Assembly (NCBI GenBank): GCA_947469885.1
Contig: CANIQT010000032.1
Location: 1-39,037 of the forward strand
Length of the DNA: 39,037 nt
Direction: 5' to 3'
DNA from: Bacteroidota bacterium
GTDB lineage: Bacteria > Bacteroidota > Bacteroidia > 2-12-FULL-35-15
The first letter of the stretch is position 1, and each line of letters begins with the position of its first letter. The notes below the pieces were generated by a model. It made no database searches. It worked only from the letters and a program-made list of their open reading frames with translations, and was not told where the DNA came from. Both the position numbers and the translations under genes were made by a program. Shown here in pieces: positions 31,071-39,037 of this stretch.

Positions 31071-32555
31071 TTATTTAGTAATTATCATTTTCTTTGTACT
31101 TCTGCCTTTGCTGGTTTCAAGAGTACAAAAATATACACCCGCAGAAAATTTTGATAAATCTATCCGTTCATTGTTTTTACTTCCTATATTTTCCGAATAT
31201 ATTTTTTCGCCAATAATAGTACTTACTGTAAAAATTGTTTTTTCTGAAACTATATTTAAGGACAAATTAATTATTCCATTGGTTGGGTTGGGGCTGATTA
31301 AAAATAAATTATCAACGTTGTTTTCTGTGATGCCTGTTCCAGAACAGGGGTCAAGTTTAATAATCGGGAAAATGTCTTTATTAAAAAATGCTGGTCTTGA
31401 AAATCTTCCATTATTTCCTTGAGAAACGCCTAAATCTAACGCTGCCGGATTAACATTACAAAGATTACCTGCCAAATTCGGATTATTGATACAACCAATA
31501 AGCCTTTCATCATTTGTTGTTGTATTATAATAAATAAAATAAATTTTCCCATCCGGTCCTGCTTGTAATCCTGTATTTGTTTTAGAAACATCAGTACTGG
31601 CATTATTAAACACCATTGTTAATGGTGAACCTGGAATACTTAAATCGTACTGATAAATTCTACCTGCACTTGCCGGAGAATACATTCTATATTTTGATAA
31701 ATATATTTTAGTTCCGTCAGGTGAAAATTCAACATCGTGCCAGCCGTTATAAATATTTGTGCACGTACCAATTGGTGTGTTTCCAATAATTGTAGCATTA
31801 GATAATACACCTGTTGCATCATTAAAATCAATTAACAAAGCTGGGTCGTTTTCCACAACACTTGCATAAGCTACTTTACTGGCAAGTTTAGAATACTTTA
31901 TTGACATAGAACTATTAAAAATTATTCCCGTATTAAATGAATTTGCGTAAGTAACTCCAAAGGCTGTTATTGAATATACATTGATATTTGAAGTGCCATT
32001 TACTGGAGTAATCAGCCAGTAGTTATGACCAATTATATTTGGAACAATAGTAAAACATTCGGTGGAAGAATCCATCACCGATGTATTTTTACTTATGGGT
32101 TCAACATCTCCTTTTGGCTGTCCCATAGTGCCGTTGCCGGGTAACGACATATTTACAATACTATAATGAATGCTTCCCATTGTGGGAGAATCTGCATTAT
32201 TTGAAAACACATAAAAGCTATCACAGGTATTTGGCACTTGTACTATTTGTGCCTTTTCGGTGCAAGATGAACCGCTGAAAAGACCTGAACCATTAGGCAT
32301 TTGAAAATTACCTGCATCAAATACAAATTCTCCATCGGTGTAAAACAGAACTGTACCTGATGATGGATTAGCTGCTACCCCGCAACCGTGAACACTTGTC
32401 AATGGGGCATGACATGTAGCAACAACAGGTATATTAGTATTAATGTCAAATAATATTCCTTTTGTTGTTGGGCTAAAATACCATGTATTATTTTGCAATT
32501 GAGCAAAAGCAAAATTGGTGATGAAAACTAAAAGAAGTAAAAATTTGGATTTCAT
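31071..32555 (-). CDS. Secreted T9SS cargo, beta-propeller-like, paralogue of the upstream gene
   Basis: A 494-aa protein with a signal peptide (about 1-18, ending NFAFAQ), an opening LQNNTWYFSP block, and repeated strands with FSPDGTKIYLSKY-type and GLQAGPDGKIYFIYYN-type motifs that suggest a seven-bladed propeller of about 380 residues, then a type A sorting domain from ISPNPTNG (about 423) to RSTKKMIITK. It shares this architecture and the sorting domain sequence (SPNPT-GIIN, SEK, KGxYF-like) with the 32559-34136 product, so the two arose by tandem duplication. The upstream gene ends three bases before this start, giving a two-gene operon. No enzymatic residues are recognisable. Confidence 0.85.
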   Translation of the reverse strand: MKSKFLLLLVFITNFAFAQLQNNTWYFSPTTKGILFDINTNIPVVATCHAPLTSVHGCGVAANPSSGTVLFYTDGEFVFDAGNFQMPNGSGLFSGSSCTEKAQIVQVPNTCDSFYVFSNNADSPTMGSIHYSIVNMSLPGNGTMGQPKGDVEPISKNTSVMDSSTECFTIVPNIIGHNYWLITPVNGTSNINVYSITAFGVTYANSFNTGIIFNSSMSIKYSKLASKVAYASVVENDPALLIDFNDATGVLSNATIIGNTPIGTCTNIYNGWHDVEFSPDGTKIYLSKYRMYSPASAGRIYQYDLSIPGSPLTMVFNNASTDVSKTNTGLQAGPDGKIYFIYYNTTTNDERLIGCINNPNLAGNLCNVNPAALDLGVSQGNNGRFSRPAFFNKDIFPIIKLDPCSGTGITENNVDNLFLISPNPTNGIINLSLNIVSEKTIFTVSTIIGEKIYSENIGSKNNERIDLSKFSAGVYFCTLETSKGRSTKKMIITK

Positions 32556-32558
32556 TGA

Positions 32559-34136
32559 TTAGTCAGCAATCACTATTTTTTTAGTTGCTGTCCCTTTTCT
32601 ATTTTGAAAAGCAATAAAATATATTCCTTTGGAATATTTTGTTAAATCAATAATTTCATTGCCTTTCATTTGGATATTCTCACAATAAATTGTTTCACCA
32701 ACAATGTTGCTAATGATTAAAATACTTTTTTCTGAAATCAAATTGAATGATACATTTATTATTCCTGAAGTAGGGTTTGGGCTGAAGGAAAATAAATTAT
32801 CAGTTGACCAGTTGTCTATTCCTAAATTTGTCATATTTACACCTTCTGATGTGGTTGAACTGCAAATGCCATTTGTAACGGATAATGTATAAACCCCGTT
32901 TGATATTATGTTATATGATTGTCCAGTAGCTCCCGGAATAGCCACTCCATTTAAATACCATTGATTTCCTGTAACACTGCTTGATGTCAGGGTTAATCCA
33001 TTCTGTGTAATTGTTGGTATAGCAGGAATATTAGCTCTTATCATAAAATTGGGTAAACCTACCAAAACATTATTGCTTCCCAAACTAACTCCATTGGCAA
33101 CAAAATTACATGAAGTGCCGTATGAATCAGGAGAATTTATAACACCTAAATAGTTTAATCCTGTAGTGAAAGAAGTAGGCTGAGCAATGTATATTTTTCC
33201 ATCGGTTGCCAATTGTAAAGCACAACCCCAGGCTGCTGTAGTTATAGTTGTTGATGATGCTGAAATAGAAGCTGGGCTACCAGCAAGCAAATTAAACTGA
33301 TAAATTTCCTGTGATAAAATAGAACTTCCATAAAGTATGTTCCCGTTGGGCGAAAACTCTACTCCATAAAGAGAACTGTGGTTTGGAGTTATTGGAATCG
33401 AATTGGAAACAAACCCTGTATTGGAATCAAAATCAAAAACTTCAAACAAATTTGCATCTCTTATTGCCAAAGCTAAACGGTTGCCCTGCTGCGATGCTTT
33501 CATATAGCCTACAGAATTCCATGTAGGACCACTTCCTCCCTGGTTAATAGTTCCGACACTGCTAATCACACTTGGATTGATTCCAGAAGGAGTAACTAAA
33601 TCAGCAAAAAAATTATTTGTTCCCCATTCATGTGAAATCACCCAAACATTTTTATCACACTTTTGTATAGCTACCTGTTTTTCGCAAACTGCCGGATGTA
33701 AAGCAACATTTTTAGTGGCGGTAACATCACCCATTCCAGATTGCAAACCCATATCTACAATTGAATATGTCATTGCACCTGCCAATTCATTTATAGTAAA
33801 AACATAATATAAATCACCAGTAGCACTTTGAATCGGGACTATTAAAGCAGATTGAGAGGTGGAAGGATTTCCCTGCAAACCAAAACCATTAGGCATTTGA
33901 ATATGATTTTTATTCCATACGGATACACCATCTGTATAAAAAAGAAGCTGTCCTGAATTATCTGAAATAGAAGAGCATCCTTCGTTGGTACTAATTGCAG
34001 TGGTGGGAAGTGCTACGGGAGTGCCTGAATTAAAATCCAATCCGGCATGATTGCCAAAACACCATACATTGTTTTGAACTTGCCCAAAAGCAAACGAAGT
34101 AAAAAACAATAAACAAAACAACAATTTAATTTTCAT
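32559..34136 (-). CDS. Secreted T9SS cargo with propeller, Ig-like domain and sorting domain
   Basis: A 525-aa protein. Signal peptide about 1-18 (ending SFAFGQ), a propeller-like region (QNNVWCFGN, LLFYTDGVSVWNKN, EFSPNGNILYGSS) to about residue 370, an Ig-like cassette (IPTITQNGLTLTSSSVTGNQ and on, about 374-440), and a type A sorting domain from FSPNPTSG (about 450) to ATKKIVIAD. The Ig-like cassette is also present in the divergently transcribed 34271 gene, while the propeller is shared with the downstream paralogue. A TACATTTG box on the minus strand (34154-34161) is about 20 bases from the ATG. It probably works at the cell surface; the ligand is unknown. Confidence 0.87.
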   Translation of the reverse strand: MKIKLLFCLLFFTSFAFGQVQNNVWCFGNHAGLDFNSGTPVALPTTAISTNEGCSSISDNSGQLLFYTDGVSVWNKNHIQMPNGFGLQGNPSTSQSALIVPIQSATGDLYYVFTINELAGAMTYSIVDMGLQSGMGDVTATKNVALHPAVCEKQVAIQKCDKNVWVISHEWGTNNFFADLVTPSGINPSVISSVGTINQGGSGPTWNSVGYMKASQQGNRLALAIRDANLFEVFDFDSNTGFVSNSIPITPNHSSLYGVEFSPNGNILYGSSILSQEIYQFNLLAGSPASISASSTTITTAAWGCALQLATDGKIYIAQPTSFTTGLNYLGVINSPDSYGTSCNFVANGVSLGSNNVLVGLPNFMIRANIPAIPTITQNGLTLTSSSVTGNQWYLNGVAIPGATGQSYNIISNGVYTLSVTNGICSSTTSEGVNMTNLGIDNWSTDNLFSFSPNPTSGIINVSFNLISEKSILIISNIVGETIYCENIQMKGNEIIDLTKYSKGIYFIAFQNRKGTATKKIVIAD

Positions 34137-34153
34137 GATGTTTAAATTTATGT

Positions 34154-34161
34154 CAAATGTA
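34154..34161 (-). promoter_or_regulatory. TAnnTTTG (-7) box of the propeller cargo operon
   Basis: Read on the minus strand this is TACATTTG, 17 bases upstream of the start codon. No TTG with correct spacing was found. Confidence 0.5.
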
Positions 34162-34204
34162 CGATAAATAATTAAACGTTACGTCCAAAATAAACTGTTG
34201 TTTT

Positions 34205-34237
34205 TTTGTTTTCATTCTGTTCTGTTTTTTACTTTTG
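34205..34237 (+). promoter_or_regulatory. Promoter of the 34271 surface protein gene
   Basis: TTTG (34205-34208), 21 bp and TACTTTTG (34230-34237) are a full match to the Bacteroidota consensus. The leader is about 30 bases. Confidence 0.75.
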
Positions 34238-34270
34238 TAAACATAAATTATTTTTTACAACTATTTTTCA

Positions 34271-37200
34271 ATGAAACAACTGCTACTCGTAATTACTTCT
34301 GTTTTTATTTTTAATACTGCCCGCTCGCAATGGAATGTTATTAATGTAAACACCACACAGGATTTATATTCTGTTGATTACTTTTCCGGAAACGATATTT
34401 GGATTGGTTCGTTCAACCAGTTTGTACGCACTGCCAATGGCGGCACTAACTGGACAGTGGTAAATCCGCTGAAAGATATAAACAATGCAAACATTACTCC
34501 TGCCAATATTTACGACATTGCTCTTACCAGCCCCACTAACGGATTAGCAACCGGTTTCTTTTTGCTGGGCAATGTGGAATATATTTTAAGTACCACCAAC
34601 AGCGGTACTTATTGGAACTATGCTTCTACCAATACTACAGTGGGTTTACCCCGTTACTATAATGCAGTAGATGTAAGCGGTACAAGGGCTGTTGCGGTTG
34701 GTAATAATTTACGAATTGCAGTAAGCAATAATTCGGGAGCAACATGGAATGTAGTGGTGAGCGGCACCAACACATTGATGAGAGATGTAAAATTTATTTC
34801 TTACGATACTATTATTGCTGTTGGAACCAATCATGTTTTTGTTTCAAAAGATGGAGGAGTTAACTGGACCAGCCCAACAGTAACTGCAGTGTTAGACCAA
34901 GTTTCGGCAGTACACAATGTAGCGTATGCTTCTAAACAATACGGAACATCTATGCTTAAATCTACTAACTACGGCACCACATGGACTACAATTAATTTAC
35001 CTTTTACGTTTAATTCGTATGGAGCCATTTATGCCATCACGCAGGATACCTTGATAGCTGCCGCAACTGACGGGGTATATATCTCCAAATCAGGAGGACA
35101 GTACTGGGAAAAATATGTGTTGCCAACCTATCAGGCAATTAATATGTTTGACTTTTTAAATGCTACAACTGCTATTGGTGTGGGTATGGGAGGGTATGTA
35201 ATTAAAACAGCTAATATTACTAATTGCCCATCGTTACCTTTGAGTGCCTTTACGTTAGCCGGAGCCGTCACACACTGTCTTGGTGATTCCATTGTACTGA
35301 ACAATACCACACCACCCTTGGCAGGTTATACGTATCAATGGACAATTAATGGAACAACAATTAGCAACAGCTACAATGCTGGAGTGGTGCTTACTACCGA
35401 AGGAACTAACACCATTCAATTAATTGTAAACAATAATTTTGGGGCTGATACCACTACTGTAACCATCAATGTTATCGGGCATAGTATCAATCCTGTCAAT
35501 ATGCTTGCTTCGGCTGATAGTGTGTGCAGTGGTAATTTTGTTGGGTTTTCTGTTCCTAATTCTGAAACAGGAGTATCGTATCAATTACGAAAAGGATTTC
35601 AAAACTTAGGTGCTGCACAAACCGGAAATGGCAACACACTGTCGTTTTCATCGCTTTCGGGAATTACAACCACTACTACATATTCCATTAAAGCAGTAAA
35701 AACTACTAGTTGTTTTACTGATTCGATTTTGCAAAATTATACAGTGTATAATTATTCTAACGCTGGAACTCCGCCCGCCATCTGCACTCCAAGCAATACG
35801 TATTGTGGCAATTTTGGAATTACCAATTTTACTTTAGGCACTATTAATAATTCTTCTACTTCTTTGCTCAACCGTTATTTTGACTATTCGTGCTGCCAGC
35901 ACACTGATTTGATAATGGGAAACACTTATCCTTTCAGCGTTACCGTAAACAACCAAGCAGATGAATACATAAAAATATGGATTGATTTTAATGCTGATGG
36001 AGTATTTAATCCTTCGACAGAGCTTGCCTTTTCGGGGCAAACCACCAGCTTTGCATTGACAGGAAACATTACAGTACCAATTTCCATGATACTGAATCAA
36101 ACGGTGAGAATGCGTGTAGGTGGCGATATCGGCTCGTTTACCATGAGCAATGCTTGTACTGATTTTAATTGCGGACAGGTGGAAGATTATGCTGTAACCA
36201 TTGTTCCGCAACCAATACCACCCACTTCTAATTTTACTTTTACACAAACCATTGGGTGCAGCATTGCTGTTGGTTTTCACAATACTTCGTTTAATGCTAT
36301 AACTTATTTATGGGATTTTGGAGATACAGGAACTTCCACCACAATCAATCCTTCGCATAGTTATTCCGTATCAGGTAACTACACGGTATCACTCATTACT
36401 TGCAACACTTACGGATGCGATACACTTTATCAAACCGTTACCATTAACATTCCTCTTGTACCAATTCCAGCCACCTGTACTCCCAACTTCCTTTACCAGG
36501 TGGGTTGTCAGTCGCCAGGTGTTACATCATTGCAGTTTGGCACTATCAATAATTATCTGAATGGAGTATCTCACATGGTGGAAGACCATACCTGCTCCTT
36601 TCAAACCATCCTTGTTGCTGATTCCACATACGATATGATAATAGGCATTTACAACCCTTATGCGGTGGGTGATGTTGGCTTTGGCAGGCGGTGGATTGAT
36701 TACAACAATGACGGAGCTTTTAACATGACCGATGAAGCGGTTGGTAATCCTTACTTTGGTACATCGGGAGTTCAAATGTTTACGGTTACTGTACCCAATA
36801 CTGCTGTTATGTTTACTCCTTTGCGGTTGCGTATTCTTTACAGCGATGCTTATCTATATAATGCGTGTGGCAACAACTGCGGAGAGGATGAAGAATACAC
36901 CGTGTTTGTGTATCCCTCCCCTCCTATCACTTTTAATTTAACAGCTAATACCAGTATTTGTATGGATAATCCTACCATTACATTTACCAATGCCAATGCA
37001 GGAGGAACATCTTTTTTATGGAATTTTGGTGATGGTGATACTTCCACAGTTGCCACTCCAACTCATACTTATTCCATGGCAGGAACATATACTGTAACCC
37101 TGCATTCCTGCAATTACGGGTATTGCGACAGCACTACTTATTCTGTGGTTGTAAATTCATTACCAGCAACTCCCACCATCACTCAAAATGGTGCAGTGCT

Positions 37201-37633
37201 TACTTCAAGTTCATTAACAGGAAACCAGTGGTACATGAACGGAACAGCCATTCAGGGAGCAACCAATCCAACTTACACGATTACACTAAACGGAATATAT
37301 ACAGTGGTGGTAACTGATGCTTTTGGGTGTTCATCTCCAGAATCAAGTCCACTAAATATGGTAAGCATTGGAATAAATGAATGGACAATTGATAATGAAG
37401 AATTGATAATTTTTCCAAATCCAACAACAGGCTTATTTCAGATTACAAATTTCAGATTGCAGATTTCAAGTATTAAGATTTACAATTTGCTTGGAGAATG
37501 TGTATTAACTCAACAAACAACCAACAACAAACAACTAACTTTTGATTTGAGTAGCGAGAATACGAGAATTTATTTTGTTGAAGTGATTGCCACAGATTCA
37601 CAGATTATAAGAAAGAAAATAATACTGCAATAA
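34271..37633 (+). CDS. Large T9SS surface protein: propeller, GEVED and PKD domains
   Basis: A 1120-aa mosaic. Signal peptide about 1-19 (ending TARSQ); a Ycf48/sialidase-like propeller to about residue 315 (repeats such as TTNSGTYWNYA, SKDGGVNWT, STNYGTTWTTI); an Ig-like region (about 320-500); two GEVED domains (about 505-647 and 734-882, with IDFNADGVFN and IDYNNDGAFN metal-site-like loops and CGQVEDYAV / CGEDEEYTV ends); two PKD domains (about 654-727 and 890-963, each with WDFGD or WNFGDGD); an Ig-like cassette (about 964-1034); and a type A sorting domain from IFPNPTTG. In the sorting domain, FQITNFRLQIS is encoded by a dispersed AATTTCAGATT repeat. It is probably an adhesin or structural surface protein. 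Confidence 0.9.
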   Translation: MKQLLLVITSVFIFNTARSQWNVINVNTTQDLYSVDYFSGNDIWIGSFNQFVRTANGGTNWTVVNPLKDINNANITPANIYDIALTSPTNGLATGFFLLGNVEYILSTTNSGTYWNYASTNTTVGLPRYYNAVDVSGTRAVAVGNNLRIAVSNNSGATWNVVVSGTNTLMRDVKFISYDTIIAVGTNHVFVSKDGGVNWTSPTVTAVLDQVSAVHNVAYASKQYGTSMLKSTNYGTTWTTINLPFTFNSYGAIYAITQDTLIAAATDGVYISKSGGQYWEKYVLPTYQAINMFDFLNATTAIGVGMGGYVIKTANITNCPSLPLSAFTLAGAVTHCLGDSIVLNNTTPPLAGYTYQWTINGTTISNSYNAGVVLTTEGTNTIQLIVNNNFGADTTTVTINVIGHSINPVNMLASADSVCSGNFVGFSVPNSETGVSYQLRKGFQNLGAAQTGNGNTLSFSSLSGITTTTTYSIKAVKTTSCFTDSILQNYTVYNYSNAGTPPAICTPSNTYCGNFGITNFTLGTINNSSTSLLNRYFDYSCCQHTDLIMGNTYPFSVTVNNQADEYIKIWIDFNADGVFNPSTELAFSGQTTSFALTGNITVPISMILNQTVRMRVGGDIGSFTMSNACTDFNCGQVEDYAVTIVPQPIPPTSNFTFTQTIGCSIAVGFHNTSFNAITYLWDFGDTGTSTTINPSHSYSVSGNYTVSLITCNTYGCDTLYQTVTINIPLVPIPATCTPNFLYQVGCQSPGVTSLQFGTINNYLNGVSHMVEDHTCSFQTILVADSTYDMIIGIYNPYAVGDVGFGRRWIDYNNDGAFNMTDEAVGNPYFGTSGVQMFTVTVPNTAVMFTPLRLRILYSDAYLYNACGNNCGEDEEYTVFVYPSPPITFNLTANTSICMDNPTITFTNANAGGTSFLWNFGDGDTSTVATPTHTYSMAGTYTVTLHSCNYGYCDSTTYSVVVNSLPATPTITQNGAVLTSSSLTGNQWYMNGTAIQGATNPTYTITLNGIYTVVVTDAFGCSSPESSPLNMVSIGINEWTIDNEELIIFPNPTTGLFQITNFRLQISSIKIYNLLGECVLTQQTTNNKQLTFDLSSENTRIYFVEVIATDSQIIRKKIILQ
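37436..37458. repeat. TTTCAGATTACAAATTTC repeat inside a gene
   Basis: A copy of the dispersed AATTTCAGATT family lies in the sorting domain coding region of the 34271 gene, followed by a further GCAGATTTCA to 37468. It keeps the frame open and is translated. Confidence 0.7.
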
Positions 37634-37723
37634 TAGACCTCGTTAATAATTCCTAAAGGAGATTTCTTCGCCATAATTAATAACTTACACCTGTCAGGGA
37701 TTGAAACCCTCAAAAAGGTATAG

Positions 37724-37759
37724 AAAAAAAGACCGGTAATTACTTACCGGTCTTTTTTT
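37724..37759. terminator. Bidirectional intrinsic terminator
   Basis: GACCGGTAA-TTAC-TTACCGGTC, a perfect 9-bp stem with seven As before and seven Ts after, stands between convergent genes. Confidence 0.92.
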
Positions 37760-37778
37760 AGTTATATCTTCTTTTTAT

Positions 37779-38981
37779 TTATTGTCTTACAATTTTCTGA
37801 ATTGTTCCTGAATTTGTTTTTGCAAAAAACACAGAAGGGAAAGTAGTGATGTCAACAGTTGTTTTAGCCAATGCTGATGTTTTAACGGTAGCAATTTGTT
37901 TTCCTAATACATCAGTAAAATTAATTACTTCTTCGTTTACAGAGTTAGAAACAGTAATTACATTGCTTGCCGGATTAGGATAAATGCTGATTGCCACTTC
38001 TCCGTTCAAAGAACCTACACCTGCAGAACTAGCACCAGCCACCACTGTAATTTCGCCATGAGGATGAGAGCCTGTTGATAATGAACTGAAATCAGTTTGT
38101 TTAGTATAAGTGTTGGTTGCGAAATCGAAACTAAAAGATACTCCTTCTCCGGTTGCTCCTCCTTGATTTGTTGTACCAAAAAGGGTGTTACCAAAAACAG
38201 TTAAACTTCTGTTTGGCATACTTCCATTAGTACCATTAAAATCAAGTAAATCAGTATAAGCATTAGTAGCAGGATTGATGCTGAACAATACACCAAGTGA
38301 GTTGCTTCCACCAGCACTTGTCATTCCGTAAAGAATTCCGTTGGATGCTTGAACCAATCCACCATAAGGAGAACTACCAGTTGCTCCATCAAAATCGTGC
38401 ATGTTGGTAAACGTACCAGTTGCAAGGTCGAAACTAAAAACAACTCCTACACCGTTAGCTCCGCCCATTGAAGTTACTCCGTAAATTTTCCCATCTGCAC
38501 CTTCTGTTAAATCACCATAGCGTGGGTTTGCACCAGAAGCACCATCAAACACATATAGTTTAGTGTAAACACTTGTTGCAGGGTCGAAACTGTAAATAAC
38601 ACCTAAATTGTTTGCACCGCCCATATAGCTTGCTCCATACAGTTTTCCATCACTGAATTCTTTTAACCCTCCATAAGGATTCCCTCCATTCGTATTATCA
38701 AAATCATAAATATCATAGTATTGGTCGTTTGTTGGGTCAATTTTAAAAATCACACCACCACCATGTTGACCACCTGCTGCGCAAGTTCCATACATTTTAC
38801 CATCACTGGCCAACATCATACCGCTCCACGATTCCCAACCTAACAAGGTGTTTGCAAATAAATCGTGAATATTGGTATAAGTTCCTGTATGTCTCGTCCT
38901 GAAATAGGTTGACAAAAAATCAACCAAAATGAACCAGGACAACGAACAGAAAAAAGACAAGACTGCCGAAAAAAAGAGCAC
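37779..38981 (-). CDS. T9SS cargo of the TIGR03803 repeat family, 5' end broken by an IS
   Basis: Native sequence runs from 38889 down to 37779. It comprises about six repeats of 45 residues of the pattern GGAN-GVxFSFDxATxxYTxLxDFdGxxG-xPxGxL-DGxLYG, as in the TIGR03803 family, followed by a type A sorting domain (about 327-400, SIYPNPASNVITV to IQKIVRQ). The first native residues are TGTYTNIHDL, already inside a repeat, so the signal peptide and start are lost. Upstream, an insertion sequence abuts at 38890. The open frame continues through the antisense strand of the IS end to an ATG at 38981 and adds a hydrophobic stretch (MLFFSAVLSFFCSLSWFILV, then DFLSTYF) that could act as a signal peptide. 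Whether it is expressed is unknown. Confidence 0.75.
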   Translation of the reverse strand: MLFFSAVLSFFCSLSWFILVDFLSTYFRTRHTGTYTNIHDLFANTLLGWESWSGMMLASDGKMYGTCAAGGQHGGGVIFKIDPTNDQYYDIYDFDNTNGGNPYGGLKEFSDGKLYGASYMGGANNLGVIYSFDPATSVYTKLYVFDGASGANPRYGDLTEGADGKIYGVTSMGGANGVGVVFSFDLATGTFTNMHDFDGATGSSPYGGLVQASNGILYGMTSAGGSNSLGVLFSINPATNAYTDLLDFNGTNGSMPNRSLTVFGNTLFGTTNQGGATGEGVSFSFDFATNTYTKQTDFSSLSTGSHPHGEITVVAGASSAGVGSLNGEVAISIYPNPASNVITVSNSVNEEVINFTDVLGKQIATVKTSALAKTTVDITTFPSVFFAKTNSGTIQKIVRQ

Positions 38982-39037
38982 AAATAAACTCTCTTACGGA
39001 CTAAAAAGAAAAATCATCAGCCAAGTATCCAATGGCA
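38890..39037 (+). mobile_element. Left end of an insertion sequence, probably IS3 family, cut by window edge
   Basis: The sequence changes character at 38890, where the TIGR03803-type gene loses its homology. The left end begins TGTCTCGTCCTGAAATAGG, in agreement with ends I recall for IS3-type elements of Bacteroidota, and carries GGTTGA/TCAACC arms before the transposase ATG. The other end and the target-site duplication lie outside the window, so the exact boundary (38890 or a few bases away) is unsure. Confidence 0.65.
38929..39037 (+). CDS. Transposase OrfA-like protein, 5' part only
   Basis: The first 36 codons of an open frame that runs off the edge. A Lys/Asp/Glu-rich N terminus (MNQDNEQKKDKTAEKK) is followed by SYGLKRKIISQVSNG, which reads like the first helix of the helix-turn-helix in IS3-family OrfA proteins (usually Y-x-x-x-x-K-x-x-I-V-x-x-y-x-x-G). 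It lies 39 bases inside the IS end. The assignment rests on this short stretch and on the position, so the family is tentative. Confidence 0.6.
   Translation, partial: MNQDNEQKKDKTAEKKSTNKLSYGLKRKIISQVSNG

Noticed and set aside
37696..37711. GGGATTGAAACCCT, resembling the 3' end of a CRISPR repeat
   Set aside because: Only one copy is present, with no spacer periodicity and no cas genes; it is a small hairpin in an intergenic region.

Overview
The window looks like a chromosomal segment of an AT-rich member of the Bacteroidota, probably an environmental or uncultured lineage. The evidence is as follows. Seven genes encode surface or secreted proteins, nearly all ending in a type A Por (type IX) secretion sorting domain (a PNP-x-x-G motif near the C terminus). 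Several promoters have the Bacteroidota form TTG-N19-21-TAnnTTTG. Shine-Dalgarno-like sites are scarce. The intergenic repeats (AATTTCAGATT, ACGCAAAG, CCACAGATTACACAG and CCTTCGACAAGCTCAGG types) are of the kind scattered through such genomes. No rRNA, tRNA, prophage or CRISPR array was seen.

Layout. 1-2653: repeat-rich intergenic DNA, then two type IX cargo genes, the first lacking a signal peptide. 2700-8946: a fatty acid desaturase; a NarL/LuxR-type response regulator; a beta-barrel protein plus haem c lipoprotein pair preceded by NarL-like palindromes; an N-acetylglucosamine-kinase-like ATPase; a YebC regulator; and a membrane protein of possible GT-C type. 9294-13331: a giant repeat-domain surface protein, followed by a 21-bp tandem repeat array. 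13613-20471 (minus strand): an NlpC/P60 hydrolase, a four-helix-bundle protein bracketed by inverted repeats, a thiolase, inorganic pyrophosphatase, a TIMP/netrin-like secreted protein, histidine ammonia-lyase and histidyl-tRNA synthetase. 20721-29409: a pseudaminic-acid-like nonulosonate cluster (pseB, methyltransferase, a VapBC-type pair, an SpsF-type cytidylyltransferase, a PhyH dioxygenase, pseG, pseH, a MaoC hydratase, pseI and a flippase). 29402-30990: a protein with two LuxR-type HTH domains, then a promoter, ten 21-nt repeats forming a leader, and a protein of unknown function. 31071-38889: four more surface proteins; the last has lost its 5' end to an insertion sequence that runs off the right edge.

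How the parts fit. The central cluster would make, activate, decorate and flip a nonulosonic acid sugar for a surface glycan. The pseC aminotransferase step is not in the window. A MaoC hydratase is translationally coupled between pseH and pseI, which suggests a hydroxyacyl substituent on the sugar. The most unusual non-coding features are the two related 21-bp arrays, one of which forms the leader of an unknown gene, the NarL-type operators, and an IS end whose antisense strand supplies a signal-peptide-like N terminus to the gene it broke.
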